DNA of 64,000 nt from Cupriavidus pauculus (GTDB lineage Bacteria > Pseudomonadota > Gammaproteobacteria > Burkholderiales > Burkholderiaceae), in contig NZ_CP044065.1 in assembly GCF_008693385.1 (NCBI RefSeq), positions 2,170,001 to 2,234,000 on the forward strand. The letters run 5' to 3'. Shown piece by piece: positions 46,142 through 57,400 of this stretch (the first letter of the stretch is position 1; every line of letters starts with the position of its first letter). Both the position numbers and the translations under genes were made by a program. Under the pieces are notes generated by a model, which was given only the letters and a program-made list of their open reading frames with translations, did not search any database and was not told the origin of the DNA.

Positions 46142-46250
46142 GCGTTTCCGTTTTTAGCTTATCTACGATTCAGAGATATCCGCCCCACGACCAAACTTCA
46201 GTCGTTCCAGCACGAACACTGCCTCTAAACTCTGAGGTACATCGAAGTAT
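46142..46250 (+). repeat. Duplicated promoter/leader of a DUF1120 gene
   Basis: This stretch matches 44708-44817 closely, including GCGTTT-CCGTTTTTAG, ACGATTCAGAGATA, the hairpin around CAAACTTCAGTCGTT and the last bases before the start codon. It joins abruptly to the chrA fragment on its left, which marks a recombination junction near 46140. Confidence 0.8.
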
Positions 46251-46922
46251 ATGCACACGACTATTCGCAGCACCGCCCTCGCCGCCATCCTATTTGCCGC
46301 CGCTTCCAGCGCAGCTTTCGCTGCCGACTCGGCTGACCTGACGGTCAAGGGTGTGATCAAGCCCGCCGCCTGCAACGTCACCCTCGCCGGCGGTGGCATT
46401 CTTGATTTCGGTACCATCGCCGCGAACACCCTCAGCGCTACCGCAGCGACGGTGCTGCCGACCAAGAGCTCTTCCTTCACGGTCACATGCGACGCGGCCA
46501 CCAAGGTCATGTGGGGCTCCACCGACAACCGTGCCGGCACCGTCAATGCGTCCGCTGGCCCAGCCGTGTTCAACGGCGCGGTTGCCCAATTCGGCGTTGA
46601 TGCCGTCGGTGGCAAGAACGTTGGCGCTTACAGCATCGAGATGAACGAGCGGCCGACTGCGGATGGCCAACCAGTTGATATGATTGCCACCTTCGATAAA
46701 GGCAATGCCTGGGCCACCTACACGTCTGCTGTCGCACGCAATACCACCGCAGACCAAGCCATGTCGTGGGCGACTAGCGGCACGAAGATCCCGGGCGCTT
46801 TCAAGACCATGACGCAGCCCTTCACGGTCAAGCTGGCAATCGGCAAGACCGGCGAACTGCCTGCGCTGACGCAAGACATTGCCATCGACGGTTCGGTCAC
46901 CTTCTCACTCAAGTATCTGTGA
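46251..46922 (+). CDS. DUF1120 family secreted protein, paralogue 5
   Basis: The 223-residue protein has a signal peptide ending near SAAFAADS and ADLTVKGVIKPAACNVTL, LDFGTI, a second Cys (VTCDAATKV) and the terminal FSLKYL. Its first 60 residues and leader closely match the copy at 44818. It carries a strong terminator 36 bases downstream and is convergent with the chrA pair. Confidence 0.85.
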   Translation: MHTTIRSTALAAILFAAASSAAFAADSADLTVKGVIKPAACNVTLAGGGILDFGTIAANTLSATAATVLPTKSSSFTVTCDAATKVMWGSTDNRAGTVNASAGPAVFNGAVAQFGVDAVGGKNVGAYSIEMNERPTADGQPVDMIATFDKGNAWATYTSAVARNTTADQAMSWATSGTKIPGAFKTMTQPFTVKLAIGKTGELPALTQDIAIDGSVTFSLKYL

Positions 46923-46957
46923 TCGTTCTGTCGGAACGGACAAACGCGGCATGAACA

Positions 46958-46986
46958 AATGGCCCGCCTTACCGGCGGGCCATTTG
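46958..46986. terminator. Intrinsic terminator between DUF1120 and chrA
   Basis: AAATGGCCCGCC and GGCGGGCCATTT form a perfect 12-bp stem around TTACC. The tail on either side is only moderately T-rich. It separates the convergent genes. Confidence 0.75.
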
Positions 46987-47009
46987 CGTTTGTACGATTC
47001 CTTGCGGTC

Positions 47010-47540
47010 TTACACCAGCCCCAGCAACCCCGCCCCCGCCCCCAACGCCACCAGCGCCAGCGGGTGCACCTTTGTTTTCAGCATCAGCCATACCGTTAGC
47101 AGCGTTACGGCAATCGCGGTCCAGCTGTGGTCTACGCTCGCGGCCAGTAGCCAGCCGGTGGACATCAGGAGGCCGATCGTTAGCGCTGAGAGGCCTTTCT
47201 TGATCAGGTTGGGCCAACGCGCATGCGGGGCGCGGCCGGCGAAGTATTCGAAGCTCAGGGCGATGATGCTCGACGGGCCGACCATGCCGGTCATGGCGGC
47301 GAACGTGCCTTGCGGGCCGGCTACCTGCCAGCCGAATAGGGCGACGAATAGCACGTTGGGGCCGGGAGAGGCTTGCGATATGGCGTATAGCGCCGAGAAC
47401 TGCTGATCGGTCATCCAGCCGTTGGCTTCGACCAGATACCTGTGCATGTCGGGGATGGTTGTCGCGCCGCCGCCGATCGATAGTAGTGACAGCATGCCGA
47501 AATGGCCTAGCAGGCTGCGGAGGATTTCAGCCGTGGTCAT
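47010..47540 (-). CDS. chrA: Chromate transporter, short ChrA subunit 2
   Basis: The 176-residue protein is a single CHR domain with about five to six membrane segments: LLSIGGGATTIPDMHRYLV, ISQASPGPNVLFVALFG and VTLLTVWLMLKTKVHPL. Short CHR proteins work as pairs, exporting chromate or related oxyanions. It overlaps the partner gene by four bases. A broken copy lies at 45756-46107. Confidence 0.88.
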   Translation of the reverse strand: MTTAEILRSLLGHFGMLSLLSIGGGATTIPDMHRYLVEANGWMTDQQFSALYAISQASPGPNVLFVALFGWQVAGPQGTFAAMTGMVGPSSIIALSFEYFAGRAPHARWPNLIKKGLSALTIGLLMSTGWLLAASVDHSWTAIAVTLLTVWLMLKTKVHPLALVALGAGAGLLGLV

Positions 47541-48139
47541 GCGGCCTCCTTGTTGCTCGCGCGGTGTTCCGCATACAGCGCCACCGGCACGAGCACGGCC
47601 ATCACGGGGACCAGTGGCAGGTGTAGCAGGCCGATGGTGATGAATGCCGCGACGCCTATCAGCAGTGCTCGGATCGTTCTTGGCTGGCTTTGGGCCAGTT
47701 TGCAGCCGGTGGAGAGGATGAGTCCGGCCGAGACGGCGGTCATGCCGGTTAGCATGCGGCGGACGGCTTCTACGTCCTGGTAGTGTTGGTAGAGGACCAT
47801 GACTGTCAGCACCACGACCATTGGCACCAGCACGAGGCCTGAAAAGGCCGCTACGGCCCCGCGGAGACCGGCGAACCTCAGGCCTAGCATCAGCGAGACG
47901 TTGATGACATTCGGGCCGGGCAGCACCTGGCCTACGCTTAGCACTTCTACGAAGTCTTTGTCGTTGAGCCAGCGGTTGCGTTCGACGACTGCGCGTCTGA
48001 CGAAGGGGAGGACGCCGCCGAAGCCTGTCAGGCCCATGCGGGCGAATTCGAAGAACAGGGTGCGGGCGTTGGGGGGTGGAGCCAGTTCTGGATCGGTGGG
48101 GGTGGTCGGGGGCATGGCTCGTGTCTCTGTCTTGATCAT
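47537..48139 (-). CDS. chrA: Chromate transporter, short ChrA subunit 1
   Basis: The 200-residue protein is the other CHR half: FARMGLTGFGGVLPFVRRA, VLSVGQVLPGPNVINVSLM and several C-terminal helices. The GFGG motif near the start and the PGPN motif are diagnostic. The gene overlaps the second subunit by four bases. GGAGAG precedes ATG 48139; ATG 48115 is an alternative start. Confidence 0.87.
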   Translation of the reverse strand: MIKTETRAMPPTTPTDPELAPPPNARTLFFEFARMGLTGFGGVLPFVRRAVVERNRWLNDKDFVEVLSVGQVLPGPNVINVSLMLGLRFAGLRGAVAAFSGLVLVPMVVVLTVMVLYQHYQDVEAVRRMLTGMTAVSAGLILSTGCKLAQSQPRTIRALLIGVAAFITIGLLHLPLVPVMAVLVPVALYAEHRASNKEAA

Positions 48140-48212
48140 CGTACCGCCGCTCTCCGGCGGGTTCTCGTGCGGTTATAACGTCGGCAGCTTTCTGCTGCCT
48201 TGCCCTGTGTGA

Positions 48213-48249
48213 AAAAGCCCCGCATGGCAGAGACCAGGCGGGGCTTTTT
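48213..48249. terminator. Intrinsic terminator between parC and chrA
   Basis: AAAAGCCCCGC and GCGGGGCTTTTT form a long stem with A- and T-runs on both sides. It would stop parC on the minus strand. A near-identical copy is at 45575-45606. Confidence 0.85.
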
Positions 48250-48273
48250 GTTGTCGTCAGGAGACGGGGGGCA

Positions 48274-50613
48274 TCACGCCGCCGGTTCCGGCCGTACAGC
48301 TTCGATGCGCACATCCTTCAGCTTGGCTTCCACTGCCTTGCCCTTGCGCGCGCGCTTGCCCACGAACGGCAGCAGCGTCTTGCCCCTCAGCGTCTGCGGC
48401 GGTACCTTGCCGCCGCGCTGGCCGGTGGCCGAGACGATCAGGCCCGGCGCCCCCACGGCAATCGCCTGCACCAGTTGCTCCTTGTCTTCGAGCTCCATCA
48501 GCATCACGCCGCGGCCGCCGGCCGAGAGGACCTTGATTTCCTCGAACGCGACCAGCAGCAGGCGGCCGTTGCCGGAGACGCAGGCCGCGTGGGTCGCGTC
48601 GTCGGTCAGGGCCTCGGGCTTCAGCAGGACGTCGCCGTCTTCCAGCGTCACGAACGACTTGCCGCCCTTCTGGCGGCTCGTCATGTCGCCGATCTTCGTC
48701 AGGAAGCCGTTGCCGCTCGAGGCCGCCATCAGCATACGTTGTTCGGCGTTACCCGCGAACGTATGCGCGATCTGCGTGCCCGGCGCGAGTTCGATCAGCG
48801 TGGTCAGGGGCACGCCATCGCCACGGCCGCCCGGCAGGCTTGCCACCGCGACCGAATAGACGCGGCCATTGGTGCCGAAGGCCAGCAGCGTGTCCACGGT
48901 GCGGCATTCGAACGTCGCGTACAGCGCATCGCCGGCCTTGAACGTGAACTGCTGCGAATCGTGGCCATGGCCCTGGCGCGTACGGACCCAGCCCTTGCCC
49001 GACACGACGACCGTCACCGGCTCGTCGATGACACGGACCTCGGCGGCGGCACGACGCTCTTCCTGAATCAGCGTGCGGCGCGGATCCTTGTCTTCCGGGC
49101 TGTATTGCTTGGCGTCCTGCTCGATCTCCTTGATGATGCGACGGCGCATCATCGTCTCGGACTTCAGCAGCACATCGAGTTCGGCCTGCTCGTCGCGCAG
49201 CTTCTTGAGCTCCTGCTCGATCTTGATCGCTTCCAGACGTGCCAGCTGGCGCAGGCGAATCTCGAGAATATCCTCGGCCTGTCGGTCGGACAGGTTGAAT
49301 GCCTCGATCAGCGCGGGCTTCGGCTCGTCGCTCTCGCGGATGATGCGAATCACCTCGTCGATATTGAGCAGCACCAGCATGCGCCCTTCGAGGATATGGA
49401 TGCGATCCTCGACCTTGGTGAGCTGGAAGCGCGTGCGCTTGGTCACCGTCTCGAAGCGGAACGCGATCCACTCGCGCAGGATCTCGGCCAGCCCCTTCTG
49501 ACGCGGCCGGCCATCCTTGCCGATCATCACGAGGTTGATCGGCGCGCCCGACTCGAGGCTCGTATGCGCGAGCAGCGTCTGGATAAATTCCTGCTGCTCG
49601 ATGTTCTTGCTCTTGGGCTCGAACACCAGACGCACCGGTGCATCCTTGCCGGACTCGTCGCGTACCGCGTCGAGCACGCCCAGCATCGTGGTCTTGAGCT
49701 GCGTCTGCTCCGTGGACAGCGCCTTCTTGCCCGCACGAATCTTCGGATTCGTGATTTCCTCGATTTCCTCGAGCACCTTCTGCGCCGACGTGTTCGGCGG
49801 CAGCTCGTGCACCACCATCTGCCACTGGCCGCGCGCCATCTCCTCGATGGTCCAGCGCGCGCGCACCTTCAGGCTGCCGCGGCCGCCTTCGTAGATCTGC
49901 GCGATATCGGACGCCGGCGAAATGATCTGGCCCCCGCCCGGATAGTCCGGACCGGGCATCAGCGTCAGCAGTTCGGCGAGCGTGATGTTCGGGTTGCGGA
50001 TCATCGCCACCGTGGCCGCCGCGACCTCGCGCAGGTTGTGCGGCGGGATTTCGGTGGCCATGCCCACGGCAATGCCGGAGGCGCCATTGAGCAGCACCAT
50101 CGGCAGCCGCGCCGGCAGCACCTTCGGTTCTTCCTCCGAGCCGTCGTAGTTCGCCACGAACTCCACGGTGCCCTGGTCGATCTCGTCGAGCAGCAGGCGC
50201 GCGATCGGCGTCAGGCGTGCTTCCGTGTATCGCATCGCGGCGGCGCCATCGCCATCGCGCGAACCGAAGTTGCCCTGCCCGTCGATCAGCGGATAGCGCA
50301 GCGAGAAGTCCTGCGCCAGACGCACCAGCGCGTCGTACGCGGACTGGTCACCGTGGGGGTGGTATTTACCGAGGACTTCACCGACCACGCGCGCGGACTT
50401 CACGGGCTTGGAGTCGGCGCGCAGGCCCATCTGCTGCATCGCGAACAGGATGCGGCGTTGCACGGGCTTCTGGCCGTCGGTCACCTCGGGCAGCGCGCGG
50501 CCCTTGACCACGCTCACGGCATAGTCGAGGTACGCGCGTTCCGCGTAACGGGCGAGCGTCAGCGAATCGGCCGGCTCATCGGGTTGGTACGTAATGTCTT
50601 GTTGGTCGTCCAT
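48274..50613 (-). CDS. parC: DNA topoisomerase IV subunit A
   Basis: The 779-residue protein begins with the ParC catalytic part: [19 protein letters not shown], the active-site Tyr in [12 protein letters not shown] and [13 protein letters not shown]. The C-terminal third is the beta-pinwheel DNA-wrapping domain with degenerate repeats. With ParE it separates daughter chromosomes. A transglycosylase gene lies between parC and parE. Confidence 0.95.
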   Translation of the reverse strand: MDDQQDITYQPDEPADSLTLARYAERAYLDYAVSVVKGRALPEVTDGQKPVQRRILFAMQQMGLRADSKPVKSARVVGEVLGKYHPHGDQSAYDALVRLAQDFSLRYPLIDGQGNFGSRDGDGAAAMRYTEARLTPIARLLLDEIDQGTVEFVANYDGSEEEPKVLPARLPMVLLNGASGIAVGMATEIPPHNLREVAAATVAMIRNPNITLAELLTLMPGPDYPGGGQIISPASDIAQIYEGGRGSLKVRARWTIEEMARGQWQMVVHELPPNTSAQKVLEEIEEITNPKIRAGKKALSTEQTQLKTTMLGVLDAVRDESGKDAPVRLVFEPKSKNIEQQEFIQTLLAHTSLESGAPINLVMIGKDGRPRQKGLAEILREWIAFRFETVTKRTRFQLTKVEDRIHILEGRMLVLLNIDEVIRIIRESDEPKPALIEAFNLSDRQAEDILEIRLRQLARLEAIKIEQELKKLRDEQAELDVLLKSETMMRRRIIKEIEQDAKQYSPEDKDPRRTLIQEERRAAAEVRVIDEPVTVVVSGKGWVRTRQGHGHDSQQFTFKAGDALYATFECRTVDTLLAFGTNGRVYSVAVASLPGGRGDGVPLTTLIELAPGTQIAHTFAGNAEQRMLMAASSGNGFLTKIGDMTSRQKGGKSFVTLEDGDVLLKPEALTDDATHAACVSGNGRLLLVAFEEIKVLSAGGRGVMLMELEDKEQLVQAIAVGAPGLIVSATGQRGGKVPPQTLRGKTLLPFVGKRARKGKAVEAKLKDVRIEAVRPEPAA

Positions 50614-50690
50614 GGTAGGCAGGCAGACGGCACGAGCGCCGTGGCTGAGCGGAGTTCCGGTCAGCGGAGGATTCTAAATGACTGGGAAGA

Positions 50691-51491
50691 CTACGGCATG
50701 TTTCGGCGGCCGCCGATCACCATCCTGACGCGCGAGGGCCCTTCGCCACTGGCCGTGCGGACCACCGCGCCGGCGGGCTGATAGAGCTGATAGAACGCCA
50801 GAACGGTGCTCACGTACTGCCGTGTCTCCGGATAGGGCGGAATCTGGTTGTTGTAGCGCTGCACCGCGCCCTCGCCCGCGTTGTACGCGGCCAGCACCAG
50901 TTCCAGGTTGTTCGGGAACAACTCCATGAGCCAGCGCAGATAGCGCACGCCCGCGGAAATATTCATGCGCGGGTCGGCCAGCTTCTGCTCGACCGTGCGC
51001 CGCTTGTCGGCATTGACGCCGAAGCGCGCGCCGGTGTCGGGGATCACCTGCATCAGGCCAATCGCCCCCTTGGGCGAGACGGCCGACGGATTGAAACCGG
51101 ATTCCACCGCCATGACCGCCTTGACCAGCGCGGGATCGACGTTCTGGCCCTGCGCGATCTGCTCGATCATCGGATCGACCACCTTGAGGTTCGGGTGGTT
51201 GAGCACGTAGCGGTACAGCTTGTTCGCCTCGGGGTCGCCACCGACGGGCCGCGGCAATGCGGCCCGCAGGCCGGGGCGGGACAGATTGGCGGTGTCGAGC
51301 GTGCCGCCGTCCTTCATGAACAGCTTGTAGCGCTCGTCGAGCTTCTGGTCGGAGAAATGCGCGACGCCGTCGCCATCGACGTACCCGTAGAGTTCCGCGC
51401 GCGCGGCGGACGTCGCGCACAACGCGGCGATGGCGAGCACGGATGCCGCCAGTCGACGTTTCGTTGTGGTTGAGCCGTTCACCATGCGCAC
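50691..51491 (-). CDS. Lytic transglycosylase (SLT domain) with DUF4124
   Basis: The 266-residue protein has a signal peptide (cleavage near SAARAEL), a short DUF4124-like domain (YGYVDGDGVAHFSDQKL) and an SLT domain with catalytic Glu in AVESGFNPSAVSPKGAIG, then GLMQVIP, and AAYNAGEGAVQRYN. It cleaves peptidoglycan glycan strands in the periplasm. It lies ten bases after parE and upstream of parC, a common order in Burkholderiales. Confidence 0.92.
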   Translation of the reverse strand: MRMVNGSTTTKRRLAASVLAIAALCATSAARAELYGYVDGDGVAHFSDQKLDERYKLFMKDGGTLDTANLSRPGLRAALPRPVGGDPEANKLYRYVLNHPNLKVVDPMIEQIAQGQNVDPALVKAVMAVESGFNPSAVSPKGAIGLMQVIPDTGARFGVNADKRRTVEQKLADPRMNISAGVRYLRWLMELFPNNLELVLAAYNAGEGAVQRYNNQIPPYPETRQYVSTVLAFYQLYQPAGAVVRTASGEGPSRVRMVIGGRRNMP

Positions 51492-51500
51492 TGTCTCTCC

Positions 51501-53492
<1,992 letters not shown>

Positions 53493-53712
53493 GGCGTCGC
53501 TACGGGAGTCGCTCAAATAAGTGGGTGTGGCCGCCGCGGCGGCCGGGATGCGCAGCATTGTAATGGATGCCCAGACCGGGCAATCGGTTCCGCAGCGGGA
53601 CGAGTTGGCGTCACTTTCCCCGGGATGACTGGGCGGGAGTACACTTCCAGCGGCCTTCACCGGCGTAAAACATCAAAAATAACGCAACATCGCGAGACAT
53701 CCGAGCCACGAC

Positions 53713-54924
53713 ATGACAGACAGAAAACTCTCCCTGACGACCGTGCTGGTGTGCGGCGGCCTCCTCGTCACGCTATCGATGGGTATCCGGCACGGTTTTG
53801 GCCTGTTCAACCTGCCGATCACGCAGGCGCATGGCTGGAATCGGGAAACCTTTGCCTTCGCGCTCGCGCTGCAGAACCTGATGTGGGGCGCGAGCCAGCC
53901 GTTTGCCGGCGCGCTCGCCGACAAGTTCGGCGCGCTGCGCGTGATGCTGGTCGGCGTGGTGCTGTACGTGGGCGGGCTCGTCGTCATGGCGCTGTCCAGC
54001 AGCGGCACGGCATTCGCGTCGGGCGCGGGCATCATGATCGGCATCGCCCAGGCCGGCACCACGTATAGCGTGGTCTATGGCGTGATCGGCCGCGTGGCAA
54101 GCGCGGAGAAGCGCGTGTGGGCCATGGGAATTGCCGCCGCGGCCGGCTCGTTCGGCCAGTTCCTGATGATTCCGGTGGAGCAGACGCTGATTTCGACCAC
54201 CGGCTGGCAGAACGCCCTGTTCGTCATGGCCGCGATGGCCTGCCTGATGCTGCCGCTGGCCTTCTCGCTGCGCGAGCCGAAGATGGCGCCGAGCACGGGT
54301 GGCCATCAGCAGACCATCGGTGAAGCCACGCGCGAGGCGTTCGGCAACCGCAACTTCCAGCTGCTGACGCTGGGCTATTTCGTCTGCGGATTCCAGGTGG
54401 TGTTCATCGGCGTGCATCTGGCGCCGTACCTCAAGGAGCAGGGTTTTATCGATCCGAAGATCGCGACCGTGGCGCTTGCGCTGATCGGGCTGTTCAACGT
54501 GTTCGGCACCTACACCGCTGGGGCCATGGGGCAGCGCCTGCCCAAGCGCTATCTGCTGTCGTTTATCTACATCGCGCGGTCGTTCGTGATTGCGGGCTAT
54601 CTGCTGTTGCCGCTGACGGCCATGAGCACGTGGGTCTTTGCCGCGCTGATGGGCTTCCTGTGGCTCTCCACGGTGCCGCTGACCAACGGCATCATCGCGC
54701 AGGTGTTTGGCGTCAAGTACCTGTCGATGCTCTCGGGCGTGGTGTTCTTCTCGCACCAGATCGGCAGTTTTCTCGGCGCGTGGCTCGGTGGCTTTCTGTT
54801 CGACCGTACCGGCAGCTACAACACGGTGTGGCTGATTGCGATTGCGCTCGGCGTGCTGGCCGCGCTCGTCAATCTGCCGATTCGCGAGCAGGCGCTCGTG
54901 CGGCCGCAACCGGTGCCGGTGTGA
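53713..54924 (+). CDS. MFS transporter, substrate unknown
   Basis: The 403-residue protein has 12 predicted membrane helices with the MFS loop motif GALADKFGALRV between helices 2 and 3 and the second-half loop GAMGQRLPKRYLL. It resembles the OFA/monocarboxylate-type MFS subgroup, whose members move organic acids. No neighbour identifies the substrate. The stop overlaps a possible GTG start of the next small gene. Confidence 0.85.
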   Translation: MTDRKLSLTTVLVCGGLLVTLSMGIRHGFGLFNLPITQAHGWNRETFAFALALQNLMWGASQPFAGALADKFGALRVMLVGVVLYVGGLVVMALSSSGTAFASGAGIMIGIAQAGTTYSVVYGVIGRVASAEKRVWAMGIAAAAGSFGQFLMIPVEQTLISTTGWQNALFVMAAMACLMLPLAFSLREPKMAPSTGGHQQTIGEATREAFGNRNFQLLTLGYFVCGFQVVFIGVHLAPYLKEQGFIDPKIATVALALIGLFNVFGTYTAGAMGQRLPKRYLLSFIYIARSFVIAGYLLLPLTAMSTWVFAALMGFLWLSTVPLTNGIIAQVFGVKYLSMLSGVVFFSHQIGSFLGAWLGGFLFDRTGSYNTVWLIAIALGVLAALVNLPIREQALVRPQPVPV

Positions 54925-55076
54925 GCATCATGACGGCCATGACCACGCGCGAGCGCTGGCTGCGGGGCATCGGGCTCGTTGCCCTCGGTGCCGTGCTCGC
55001 CGCGGGATTTCTTGCCTATCTGCGGCCGGCGTTCATGGTCGATCTGACCAATATGGTGCTGGCCTGGTGCGGATAG
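54921..55076 (+). CDS. Small single-helix membrane protein
   Basis: About 51 residues from GTG 54921 (48 from ATG 54930). One hydrophobic helix (GIGLVALGAVLAAGFLAYL) follows a positive N-terminus (TTRERWLR), and the tail ends in LAWCG. GTGA overlaps the MFS stop, suggesting translational coupling and perhaps a role with the transporter. No family was recognised. Confidence 0.55.
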   Translation: MSIMTAMTTRERWLRGIGLVALGAVLAAGFLAYLRPAFMVDLTNMVLAWCG

Positions 55077-55098
55077 GCAGGCGCGGCTGACGACGGCT

Positions 55099-57027
55099 TC
55101 ACGGTGTCTCGCCGCGGTTCTTCGCTTCCAGCACTTCCCAGCGCTCCAGCGCTTCCAGCAGTTCCATCTCGATCTCGTCGTGGCGCGTCGCCAGCTGCGC
55201 GGCGCGCGGCGGGTCGGTCGCATAGAGCGAGCCGTCCTCGAGCTGGCCGCCGATGGTCTTCTGCTCCGCTTCCAGCGAGGCAATGCGCTCGGGCAGGCCG
55301 TCGAGCTCGCGCTGCTCCTTGTACGACAGCTTGACGGTCCGGTTGGCGCCGCGCGAGTCGCGCGTGTTCTGCGCCCTGGCCGCTTCGGCGGGTTTCGGTT
55401 CCGCCTGCCTTGCCGATTGCATCGCCGCCGCGCGGGCCGATTGCGCTTCCCAGTCCGAATAGCCGCCGACCGATTCGCGCCAGAGGCCATCGCCTTCGGC
55501 CGCGATCGTCGACGTCACCACGTTGTCCAGGAACGCGCGATCGTGCGATACGAGGAAAACCGTGCCGCTGTAGTCCTGCAGCAGTTCCTCGAGCAGTTCC
55601 AGCGTATCGATATCGAGGTCGTTCGTCGGTTCGTCGAGCACGAGCACGTTGGCCGGCCGCGCGAACAGGCGCGCGAGCAGCAGGCGGTTGCGCTCGCCGC
55701 CCGACAGCGACTTGACCGGCGAACGCGCGCGTTCCGGTGCGAACAGAAAATCGCCGAGGTAGCTCATCACGTGCTTGCGCTGGCCGTTGACCTCGACCCA
55801 GTCGCTGCCGGGGCTGATGGTGTCCGCGAGCGAGCGTTCGAGGTCCAGCTGCGTGCGCATCTGGTCGAAATACGCGACCTGCAGGTTGCTGCCGTTGCGC
55901 ACGGTGCCGCTATCCGGCGCGAGTTCCCCGAGGATCAGCCGCAGCAGCGTGGTCTTGCCCGCGCCGTTCGGTCCGATCAGGCCGACCTTGTCGCCACGCA
56001 TGATCGTGCCCGTGAAATCGCGCACCACGGTCTTGTCGCCGTACGCCTTGGAGACGTCCGTCAGCTCGGCCACGATCTTGCCCGAGCGGTCCGCCTGCGA
56101 GACTTCCAGCTTGACGTTGCCCTGCACCTCGCGGCGTTCCGCGCGCTCGGAGCGCATGGCCACCAGCCGCTGGATGCGGGCGACGCTGCGCGTGCGGCGC
56201 GCTTCCACGCCCTTGCGAATCCACACTTCTTCCTGCGCCAGCAGCTTGTCGAACTTGGCCTGCTCCACCGCTTCCGCGGCCAGCAGATCGGCCTTGCGCA
56301 CCTGATAGGCGGCGAAGTTGCCGGGAAACGAAACCAGCCGGCCGCGATCGAGTTCGATGATGCGCGTGGCCACGCGGTCCAGGAATGCGCGATCGTGGGT
56401 AATCAGCAGCACGCTGCCGCGGAAGCCGAGCAACAGGTCCTCGAGCCAGCGGATGGCCGCCACGTCGAGGTGGTTGGTCGGTTCGTCGAGCAGCAGGATA
56501 TCGGGTTCCGCGACGAGGCCCTGGGCCAGCGCCACGCGTTTCTGCAGACCGCCCGACAGGGCATCGACGCGCGTATGCGGATCGAGGTTCAGCCGGGCGA
56601 GCGTGGTCTCCACGCGCGTGCGCAGCTGCCAGGCATCGGCGGCATCGAGCTCGGACTGCAGGCGGTGCAGTTCGGCCAGTGTGGCTTCGTCCTGATGCGC
56701 TTCGAGCTTCGCGGCCACGGCTTCGTAGCGCACGAGCAGATCGTGCGCGGACCCCATCCCCTGGGCCACCGCATCGAACACGGTAATGCCGGGGGCAAAT
56801 TGAGGCTCTTGCGGCACATAAGCGGTGGTAACGCCGCTCTGGCGCGCGATCAGGCCGTCGTCGGGCGCGGACAGGCCGGCGACGATCTTGAGCAGCGACG
56901 ACTTGCCGGTGCCATTGCGGCCGATCAGGCCGACGCGTTCGCCGGCTTCGAGCGAGAAATCGGTGTGGTCGAGCAGTGCGACGTGCCCGAACGCGAGTTG
57001 GGCATCGGAAATGGAAAACAGGGCCAT
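55099..57027 (-). CDS. uup: ABC-F ATPase Uup
   Basis: The 642-residue protein has two ABC domains: Walker A GRNGTGKSS and GPNGAGKTT, signatures LSGGLQKRVALAQ and LSGGERNRLLLAR, Walker B DEPTNHLD and DEPTNDLD. An arginine-rich linker (KGVEARRTRSVARIQR) and a C-terminal coiled coil (about 545-640) mark Uup. It has no membrane part and acts on ribosomes or branched DNA. ATG 57027 gives the family start. Confidence 0.93.
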   Translation of the reverse strand: MALFSISDAQLAFGHVALLDHTDFSLEAGERVGLIGRNGTGKSSLLKIVAGLSAPDDGLIARQSGVTTAYVPQEPQFAPGITVFDAVAQGMGSAHDLLVRYEAVAAKLEAHQDEATLAELHRLQSELDAADAWQLRTRVETTLARLNLDPHTRVDALSGGLQKRVALAQGLVAEPDILLLDEPTNHLDVAAIRWLEDLLLGFRGSVLLITHDRAFLDRVATRIIELDRGRLVSFPGNFAAYQVRKADLLAAEAVEQAKFDKLLAQEEVWIRKGVEARRTRSVARIQRLVAMRSERAERREVQGNVKLEVSQADRSGKIVAELTDVSKAYGDKTVVRDFTGTIMRGDKVGLIGPNGAGKTTLLRLILGELAPDSGTVRNGSNLQVAYFDQMRTQLDLERSLADTISPGSDWVEVNGQRKHVMSYLGDFLFAPERARSPVKSLSGGERNRLLLARLFARPANVLVLDEPTNDLDIDTLELLEELLQDYSGTVFLVSHDRAFLDNVVTSTIAAEGDGLWRESVGGYSDWEAQSARAAAMQSARQAEPKPAEAARAQNTRDSRGANRTVKLSYKEQRELDGLPERIASLEAEQKTIGGQLEDGSLYATDPPRAAQLATRHDEIEMELLEALERWEVLEAKNRGETP

Positions 57028-57128
57028 GGAGTTTGACGGTGCGTGCGTACGGCGTGGCCCGGATTGTAGACGAGCGGGCTGGCGAGCCGGCAAAAGCCGG
57101 GCGGCGAGGATCGCGCGGCCGGCGATGC

Positions 57129-57158
57129 AAAAAGAAAAGGCCCGTTCGATGACGGGCC
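57129..57158 (-). terminator. Intrinsic terminator upstream of uup
   Basis: On the minus strand GGCCCGT and ACGGGCC form a seven-pair GC-rich stem around CATCGA and run into TTTTCTTTTT. It lies about 100 bases before uup on the same strand although no minus-strand gene precedes it, so it ends either a small RNA or a uup leader transcript. A further small hairpin (GTGCC/GGCAC) lies just upstream. Confidence 0.8.
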
Positions 57159-57400
57159 CAAGAGTCTCTCCTCGGTGCCCTGCTCGCAAGGCACGACTGA
57201 AGCATACCCAGAGGGCGGCGCGCGAATAAGTCGGACAACTCCTTAAGGGAAAGCCCCCGTCAACCGGAACACGCGCCGACCGTTGCATGCCCGCACGCAT
57301 TTCCTTTGCGACGGTTGTGTCACAACGCTCCGGCATGGAACAATTCGAGCCTGTCGCCCTGGTCAGCGACAACCCCTCGTAGTTCCGTGGACGTTCCCGG
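57159..57400. other. Intergenic region between uup and the binding-protein genes
   Basis: No convincing coding sequence. It holds the possible small RNA or uup leader on the minus strand (about 57159-57250) and, on the plus strand, a GTTGTGTCAC motif shared with the next gene pair. Confidence 0.5.
57314..57323 (+). promoter_or_regulatory. Shared upstream motif, copy 1
   Basis: GTTGTGTCAC, followed by ATGGAACAAT after 15 bases. The same motif and a similar second block (GTGGAAGAAT) precede the second binding-protein gene. It may be a common operator or a relic of gene duplication. Confidence 0.4.

Noticed and set aside
43549..48139. Genomic island integrated at tRNA-Thr
   Set aside because: No integrase, no repeated tRNA 3' end and no mobile-element genes were seen; the duplications are explained by local recombination.
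57129..57310. 6S RNA upstream of uup
   Set aside because: The 5' and 3' parts do not pair into the long 6S rod, and no closing stem could be found; kept only as a possible sRNA or leader.
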